A stretch of 64,000 nucleotides of DNA from Pyxicephalus adspersus. Taxonomy: Eukaryota; Chordata; Amphibia; Anura; Pyxicephalidae. The notes under the pieces are model-generated. The model made no database searches. It saw only the letters and a list, made by a program, of their open reading frames with translations, and was not told the DNA's origin. Where the stretch lies: NCBI RefSeq assembly GCF_032062135.1, contig NC_092860.1, positions 71,604,706-71,668,705 on the forward strand, read 5' to 3'. The translations under genes were made by a program, and so were the position numbers. Below, in pieces: positions 58,244 to 64,000 of the stretch. Every line of letters begins with the position of its first letter. Position 1 is the stretch's first letter.

Positions 58244-58849
58244 ATACCTATAGTGGTACTTTTGTTAGAAGAATGTATATGATCCAATAAAGAGATCTAA
58301 GGTGGATATTAGGAAAAAGAAGGTATTTCTTGCTCAGCACTGTGTTAACAGCTTACAGTGGGGATACAGCTTCAGGTGGTTGAGATGGGAATGCCAGGTA
58401 ATAAATTGATTCAGTCTGGGATTTAAAGTGGAGGGGGGATGACCATCACTCACCTCTCCAGTTGCTTCCAGGTCCCCAGGGAAATACTTGTATTGTAGGC
58501 TTTGAGTGGTAAAACTACCACTGCTTTTTTCCATCCTAGCAAGGTCCTGATGGCGTGATATAAGCTGCACAATGCAGCGGACTGGCCAGGATGGCGCCTG
58601 CCTTGTGGTTGGCGGCATGTTTCTGGAGCTCCAACTCAGGGCGTGTAGCGGGCAGCGATCTCCTCCAGCATGATCACTCCCGCAGCTGCTCATCCCCTGG
58701 GAGTCGCAGGTACTCTACCGAGCCTTAAAAGAGCCGGCAGAGCAGCACAACTGAACAGGTTTGTAGGATCCCTGGGGAGCCGAGCTAAAGCGCGTCTGCC
58801 TCGTTCGGCTCCACCCCCGGAAGTCTTAATATGATGTTTTATTGATTTG

Positions 58850-60286
58850 ATTGATCATGGTTTATTCATTGAGGCCAAGCTTAAAGTCCCCAAAAAAGAA
58901 TCAAACTTGGCTCGCAGCTAATGTTAAAAAGGCCAAAAAGAATAAGAAAGGGGCATTCCAACATAATAAAAATGAAAGATCACCTTCATCATTTTAAAAC
59001 TTTAAAAAATATAACAAAAGATCGCAAAAGGCAAACCCCAAATTTTTTTTTAAAATACATTAACCGCAAAAAGAACAGATCTAAGCATGTAGGCCGCTAA
59101 TGGGATGTCTCTCTTTTTTTCTTAGCTCTGTGTACGCAAAGGAAAATGGCAGAGCTCAAGTTCAAAATGGAAAAAGCAATGGTATAGCCTTAAATGAACC
59201 ACAGAGGCTCAAAATAGATTTGATTGAGCAAAAGTGTGATAAAAAGGTTGGTAAAACACCAGGACCTGATGAATTACATCCACTTGATCTGAAAGAGCTG
59301 AGCTCAGTTATTTCAAAGCCTTTTTTTAATTTGAGACACTCTAACTAATCACTGGCATGCTACCAATGAATTGGTGTAAGGCAAATGTGGTTCATTTAAA
59401 TTAAAAACAAAGTCATTACTAAGTATCGACAGACTGGTAAGTTTAACTTCTTTAGTTGGAAAGATCTTAGAGAGTTTGAAGAACCACATTGAAGATTTTC
59501 TGCTGGACAATAATATTATTAGTGATAGCATGGATTCAAGAAAGACAGAAGTTATCCAACAAATTTAGTCTCTTTTTTTCAGGAAGTAAGTAAACAGGTA
59601 GACAGTGGAATATCAGTTGATATAGTGTACTTGGACTTTGCTAAAACATTTGACACTGTACCCCACAGACAGTAATTATGCAAGTTAGGGGTTGATAGGT
59701 TTAGAAAAGTCAATCTGTAAATGGATAGGGAACTGGCTTAAAGACCACATCCAGAGAGTTGTAATTAATGATTCATACTCTGAATGCTCCAAGGTTATTA
59801 GTGGTGTACCCCAGGGTTCAGTGTTGGGACCTTTACGGTTAAACATCTTTATAAACTATTTAGAGTTTGGAAATAAAAGTACCATTTCTGTGTTTGCAGA
59901 TGACACCAAACTATGAAATGGAATAAGGTCCATTCAGGATGTCCATAATCTACAGGCAGACCAGGATGCAGTCAAGTGGAAAATAACATTTAATATTGAT
60001 AAATATAAAGTTGCACTTGGGAGCTAATAACGTGCATGGAAAGGATCTGGGTGTTTTAGTAGGTCATAGACTTAATAGCATGCAATACTAAGCTGCAATA
60101 TCTGAAGGAAGCAAAGCACTTTCTTGTATTAAAAGAGGAATAGACTGCAGAGATTGAGATATAATCCTCTACAAAGCATTGGACAGACCTCTATGAGGAG
60201 AGAATAGCTGAACTCAATCTATTCGTCCTTGAGAAGAGACGTTTAAGGGGTCACAGGATCATCCTATATAAATAGATCATATAGAG
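58850..60286 (+). mobile_element. CR1/L2/Rex1-type LINE copy 3, 3'-truncated
   Basis: Contains KTPGPDELHPLDLKELSSVI near 59,250-59,310, LDFAKTFDTVPHRQ near 59,630, SGVPQGSVLGPLRLNIFIN near 59,800-59,860 and the intact-looking box FADDTKL near 59,895. The last part (LFVLEKRRLRG near 60,215) is cut off by the hAT-like sequence at 60,287. Internal deletions shorten it relative to the 6.5-kb copy. Confidence 0.82.
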
Positions 60287-60345
60287 CAGTGGTGCGCAAC
60301 TTTTTTTTAATCTGGGGGCCGATGTTGACATTGGGATAAAATTTG
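60287..60345 (+). mobile_element. hAT-like left terminus
   Basis: CAGTGGTGCGCAACTTTTTTTTAATCTGGGGGCCG resembles a hAT-type end (given for position; key part CAGTGGTGCGCAAC). I did not find the opposite end, so the element is truncated or its right end has decayed. Confidence 0.45.
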
Positions 60346-62240
60346 CATGCCACAATGCAAACAAACATTAAAATGTATGTTAAAAACTATAAAAGTTTCT
60401 AGTTACCTAGTTTGTAGTTTTCTAGTTACTATGTGTTTCTAGTTACCGTATCATACATACACCAAATAAAGGAGATGACAAATCAAGAATCTCTGCAATG
60501 GATACTTCCATAGAAGTGCAATTCATGTGACAGATAGCCAAACTGTACATGTTGTTACTACTACATCTTCTGGGCCCTACATCTTCCTGTTCCTGAGAAA
60601 TTAGCGTTCTCAGAAGGTAAGTGGCTGGCTATGTGTGACAGGGTAGCACGGTATGATAGGTATAGTTTTTCTCACCTTGGTATGGCGCTGCAGCAACAAC
60701 ATTTTAGGTGGGGTTAGTCCCCCACTTATCCTACATTTTATTATACTTACACCTCCACTTTCAGAAGAAATTTAGATTCAAATAACATAAGGGGACATTT
60801 ATATGTGACAGGGCACCATGGTATGGTAGGAGTGATAAAACTTTAGTGTGTGTGGGGGGGTAGACACAAGAGTCCCCAACTTACTTTGAATTTCTCTTTC
60901 TCTACTGTTAAAGAGAAATTAGGGTTCACAAAAGGTAAGTGGCCAGATATGAGTTAGAGAGTAGCAGGGTATAGTTTTTCGCATCTGTAGTGACAAACTT
61001 TTAAGGAGAGTTAGGCATAAACGTCCTACACTTGCGGTCATTTTTCTCTTTTCTTACAGAGTAATTGGGATGCATAGAGAGTAAGCGGTTAGCTATGTGT
61101 GAAAAGGTAGCATGATATGATGGGTATAACTTTTTATTAGGGAGGGGGTTGCTTCTCTAGCATATCTCTGACGTCTTTCCTCCTTGGCATTGTGTTAACA
61201 CACATTTGAATGCTCCAGACAAGCAAACTGCTTCGAATAATTAGTCAAGTGCATCTGATTAGCAGCACCTGGCTACTACCTAATTTCTATGCAAGTAGTA
61301 AGAGTGTACTTTATTTTTCACACACTGCTTCTGCATTTTGACCTATTCTTTGTTAAACAGCTATTGCTACATTGTAATGTGTAATTTCATGTTGTTGATC
61401 TGAGGTTGTATTGACCCAATTTCAAGACGGGCTAAGAATCAGATTTTTTAATAATTCTTTATATTCAAAACCTCATAACCTAATACTTTCTTTTTCTCAC
61501 GACTGTAAAAAAATAAATTGGTAGGAGTCAGGTACTTTGAAAAACTTTAGCTTCTTAAATTCCTCCTAATAATTATTCTTATAAATGACATTTAGGACAG
61601 GTGTGAAGTGTGATCTGATTTCTATAATGCAGGCAACATATTGCTGGAAGTTTGTGATACATTTATTTAATAGGTTTAAAAGCAATGTATTTAATAAGTT
61701 TAAAAGCAATTATTTTGTATTTGTTTTGTTTAGTTAGCTTTGTTTAGCCTAAACCACTTGGGGGAAGAACATCTGTGAACTTATAAGCTTCTTTTCATGT
61801 GATTTGATTATGCTTACATTTTTCTAGAATGTGGAATATAATTGAAAACTGACCCTTGAAAACATAGTCAGTAGCACAATGAGTAATTCAAAGAGAATGC
61901 TATATCTTTTATCTGTGTTTTTTTGCAATGTGTTTTAAAAAGCAATGGCTTTCTGACACAGCTCCCTAATTGTTGTGATGTGACTCAGAGTTAGGCTGCA
62001 ATTGTTCCACACTGTCTTCTTAGAACTGAGCCCCATTTTAGTTTTAAAAGCTTTTACTTAGATATATGAGGTATAGTAGACCTCAGCTGTTTAAGAGCTT
62101 TCTTTAGGACGCACAATTGAATCCTGTCATGACGGAAGCCACATCTTCAGCACTTGATGCTAAGGTCAAGAGCTGATAAGATGTGAAACTTTGACGTGGC
62201 CACTACAGTGATGCTCAACCAGGTTGTGCTTCTGGTGGTT
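60346..62240. other. intergenic, no gene seen
   Basis: 60.5-61.1 kb has three loosely repeated blocks around TATGTGTGACAGGG...GTATGATAGGTATAG (near 60,630, 60,800 and 60,950/61,100), a diverged tandem duplication. 61.2-62.2 kb looks unique, without recognised repeats, and may hold regulatory sequence for the downstream gene. Confidence 0.45.
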
Positions 62241-62246
62241 GCCTGA

Positions 62247-62256
62247 TATATAAATA
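62247..62256 (+). promoter_or_regulatory. possible TATA box of the C2CD4-like gene
   Basis: TATATAAATA lies 51 bp before the ATG, a distance that allows a transcription start near 62,278 and a short 5' UTR. No other promoter evidence is available; the region is AT-rich, so chance is possible. Confidence 0.3.
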
Positions 62257-62306
62257 ATGAGGCATATTGATTATAAACACAGACGAACCAGAATTAAAAG
62301 TGCAAA

Positions 62307-63050
62307 ATGTCTGCTTTTGACAAAAAGAAGATTGCCTGTAATTTTAAACCATCAAGAACTACAAAAGATAGATTCAATCCTGTAATGACTCCAGAGAACA
62401 TTCCACAGTTTACCATTCCACCTTTTACCGTACTGGAAAATAAACGTGTCTTCAGGACCATGAAATCTACCTTGTGGAAGTCTAGTCTTTGGCATATTAA
62501 GGGTGAAGAAACTTTGGAAGAGAAGGCCAAACAATCATTTTCTTTAAGCTTCGAAGATCTTTCAGATCCTGTCTCCGGAGCAGCAATGTCACTCCCTCAT
62601 CTAGCAAAAACCACAACTCCTTATGGATTTCCCACGCTTGCGGAGAGCCCACATGTACCAAATGAGGAAGCTGTTTTCTTTCAGATGAGGACATCAAGAA
62701 GCTTGCAGAATAACTTGATTTCAAATACTGGATGTACAGGATATGGTGCTCCATGTCGAGATACTGTAGTACAGCCAACAAATGGACATTCTAGCTTGAA
62801 GAGGTTTCTCCCAGTTCGGAAGACTGTTTTTAGTAGACAAAGTTCCTTACCAGTCATCCACAATGTCAGCAATGTCAAGGCATCAGTAGAAGATAAAAAA
62901 ACTTTAACATTTTCTCAAAGAAGTAACTCATTTCCAAAGATCATCACAGAACATTTTTCAAATAATCTTTTACAGTCTGCTATTAAAAAGCATTTTTTGA
63001 AAAAGAATCAGAATTCATGTTTTAAACCTGCTAAAAGTGATGAGTATTAG
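62307..63050 (+). CDS. C2CD4-family-like protein lacking the C2 domain
   Basis: One uninterrupted frame of 247 codons with A at -3 of the ATG. It shares with the N-terminal half of the C2CD4 (FAM148/NLF) proteins the block TPENIPQFTIPPF (residues about 31-43; TPxRIPxFxIPPR in human) and AMSLPHLAKTTTPYGFPTLA plus ESPH (about residues 92-117; ALSLPHL...TAYGFCALLESPH in human). It ends basic and Ser-rich (HFLKKNQNSCFKPAKSDEY). Human relatives continue for another 100 or so residues with a C2 domain; here a stop comes first and no C2-like sequence follows in any frame to the window end. Human C2CD4A/B are nuclear proteins linked to inflammation and islet function; whether this relative acts similarly is unknown. 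It might be a C2-less paralogue, or have a further 3' exon beyond the window. Confidence 0.72.
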   Translation: MSAFDKKKIACNFKPSRTTKDRFNPVMTPENIPQFTIPPFTVLENKRVFRTMKSTLWKSSLWHIKGEETLEEKAKQSFSLSFEDLSDPVSGAAMSLPHLAKTTTPYGFPTLAESPHVPNEEAVFFQMRTSRSLQNNLISNTGCTGYGAPCRDTVVQPTNGHSSLKRFLPVRKTVFSRQSSLPVIHNVSNVKASVEDKKTLTFSQRSNSFPKIITEHFSNNLLQSAIKKHFLKKNQNSCFKPAKSDEY

Positions 63051-63229
63051 TCTTCCTGAAAATTTCCTCTATGAAAGATGTCAATGGCATTGTAACAACT
63101 AGGTAAATGATAATTTGAGAAATTTTGAGAATAATCTATTTTAATATGCAGCTGTTCAATGCCTTAATTGTAAACTTTTCAATGTAAGCAAAACAAAAGT
63201 AATGGTAAAAATGTTTAATATTGTGTTTT

Positions 63230-63466
63230 GTAATGCATTTTTTTTTTTAAAACTGTTTTTATTGTCATTTATACATATACATATACAACTATACAACTAT
63301 AACGAGAAGGAGGGGGGGATAAGACAAACAGGGGGAATGGAACGGGAACACTCAGAATTTTAGCATTATTGATATCATAATGTTAACATCAAATGAGCAT
63401 ACAGTCATCCAGATATATTGGTCATATACCATGTAGAGTATTTGAACATTTCGTAATGCATTTTTT
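63230..63466 (-). mobile_element. short L1-type 3'-end insertion with target duplication
   Basis: The 14-bp word GTAATGCATTTTTT occurs at 63,230 and again at 63,453. Between them is about 205 bp starting with T-rich sequence on the plus strand, i.e. an A-tail on the minus strand, then AT-rich sequence like an L1 3' UTR. It is a strongly 5'-truncated retrotransposon insertion in the 3' flank of the C2CD4-like gene. Confidence 0.75.
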
Positions 63467-64000
63467 GTAATATTGTCTGTTTCTTCCTAAATGGTTCATT
63501 CATGGTAACAAGTACCAAAAATAAGATAATATCTTTCTGTAAAGATGTAAAAATGTATGAGCTTTAAACCATCATACACACAAAGTACACTCCAATTATT
63601 GATCATTTAAATTAGAAACAAAAAAATGAATGACTATTATTCGAAACAAATGTGTTGTTAACTATGTTGTTAGGCAAATATATTGTAAGGAGATAAAAGT
63701 GATTTGCACACCAGTGACTTTTTGTATTGATGTTTGCAGGCTTAATAATTAAAACAAATCCTTTACTTTAAATCATGACTATCACACATTTTTTTGCTGA
63801 TGTGTAAGATATAACATTGATGGGGTGTTTTTAACTTTGTTAAAAGGTGTGAAGTTAAATGTGCTTTTTTGTAACCTTTACACTGCATGTAGGAAACTAA
63901 AAAGCAGACTTCTCTGATGTAGTTTTCTGTACAACAGAATGCAGTAAAATATTTAATGGCAGTTCTGGGCATGTAACAGTACCAAAAGCAAACTTTATAT

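Larger units (their letters stand above)
55690..58825 (-). mobile_element. L1 deletion derivative, minus strand (HAL1-like)
   Basis: Read leftward from 58,825: GC-rich 5' leader, an ORF1, then directly the 3' third of ORF2, and a 3' untranslated tail ending in the T-rich stretch at 55,690-55,720. The endonuclease and most of the reverse transcriptase are absent, the junction being near 57,430. Total length is about 3.1 kb instead of about 6 kb. Both retained parts have frame breaks. Confidence 0.82.

Noticed and set aside
62294..62878. Minus-strand frames opposite the C2CD4-like gene
   Set aside because: They are shadows; only the plus strand shows family motifs.

Overview
The window is vertebrate genomic DNA. 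It is AT-rich, its genes are split by GT-AG introns, and it carries dense vertebrate-type transposon remnants: L1, CR1/L2/Rex1-type LINEs, a Penelope-like element, Ty3/gypsy, hAT, Tc1/mariner, Tigger-like and TTAA-type elements. The repeat mix, including SINE/LINE tails ending in (AAT)n and TTAACC(T/C)CCTAG-type MITEs, together with the divergence from the human orthologue, points to an amphibian, most likely a frog. That placement is inference.

The central gene, on the + strand at about 10.0-46.0 kb, is ARHGEF18 (p114RhoGEF), a RhoA guanine-nucleotide exchange factor. I can place 21 coding exons. Every one has an AG acceptor and GT donor, and all codon phases match across junctions. From the conserved internal ATG at 19,948 the exons sum to 2,994 nt (997 codons plus stop), close to the roughly 1,015-residue mammalian short form. 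Two upstream exons (10.04 and 10.99 kb) encode the second half of a C1 zinc-binding domain and a linker. They join in phase to the internal acceptor at 19,874, which reveals a longer isoform whose N-terminus I cannot find; it probably lies to the left of the window. The 19.6-kb exon also has an open extension back to an ATG at 19,648, a possible alternative first exon.

Layout: 1-10 kb is probably long-isoform intron, with tandem repeats, a 270-bp fold-back element, a Tc1-like remnant and a LINE. 11.57-18.69 kb is a near-full-length but decayed L1 with target-site duplications, carrying a MITE in its ORF1. 19.6-34.6 kb holds the N-terminal, DH, PH and early C-terminal exons, with a broken gypsy pol fragment in one intron. 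34.7-36.3 kb is a nest of DNA transposons. 37.5-46.0 kb holds the coiled-coil and C-terminal exons, interrupted by a minus-strand LINE with a hAT inside it, a Tigger-like MITE and an L1 fragment. 46-50 kb is 3' UTR or 3' flank. 50-60.3 kb is almost wholly repeats: inverted repeats, Tigger-like MITEs, a Penelope-like fragment, a deleted L1 and a third LINE copy.

A second gene at 62,307-63,050 (+) is a single-exon reading frame of 247 residues. It resembles the N-terminal half of the C2CD4 (FAM148/NLF) family but ends before any C2 domain.

I found no prokaryotic-type system, CRISPR array, rRNA or tRNA gene. The most interesting signals are the dual-use ARHGEF18 exon, the C2-less C2CD4-like gene, the HAL1-like deleted L1 and the nested insertions that give a relative age order.
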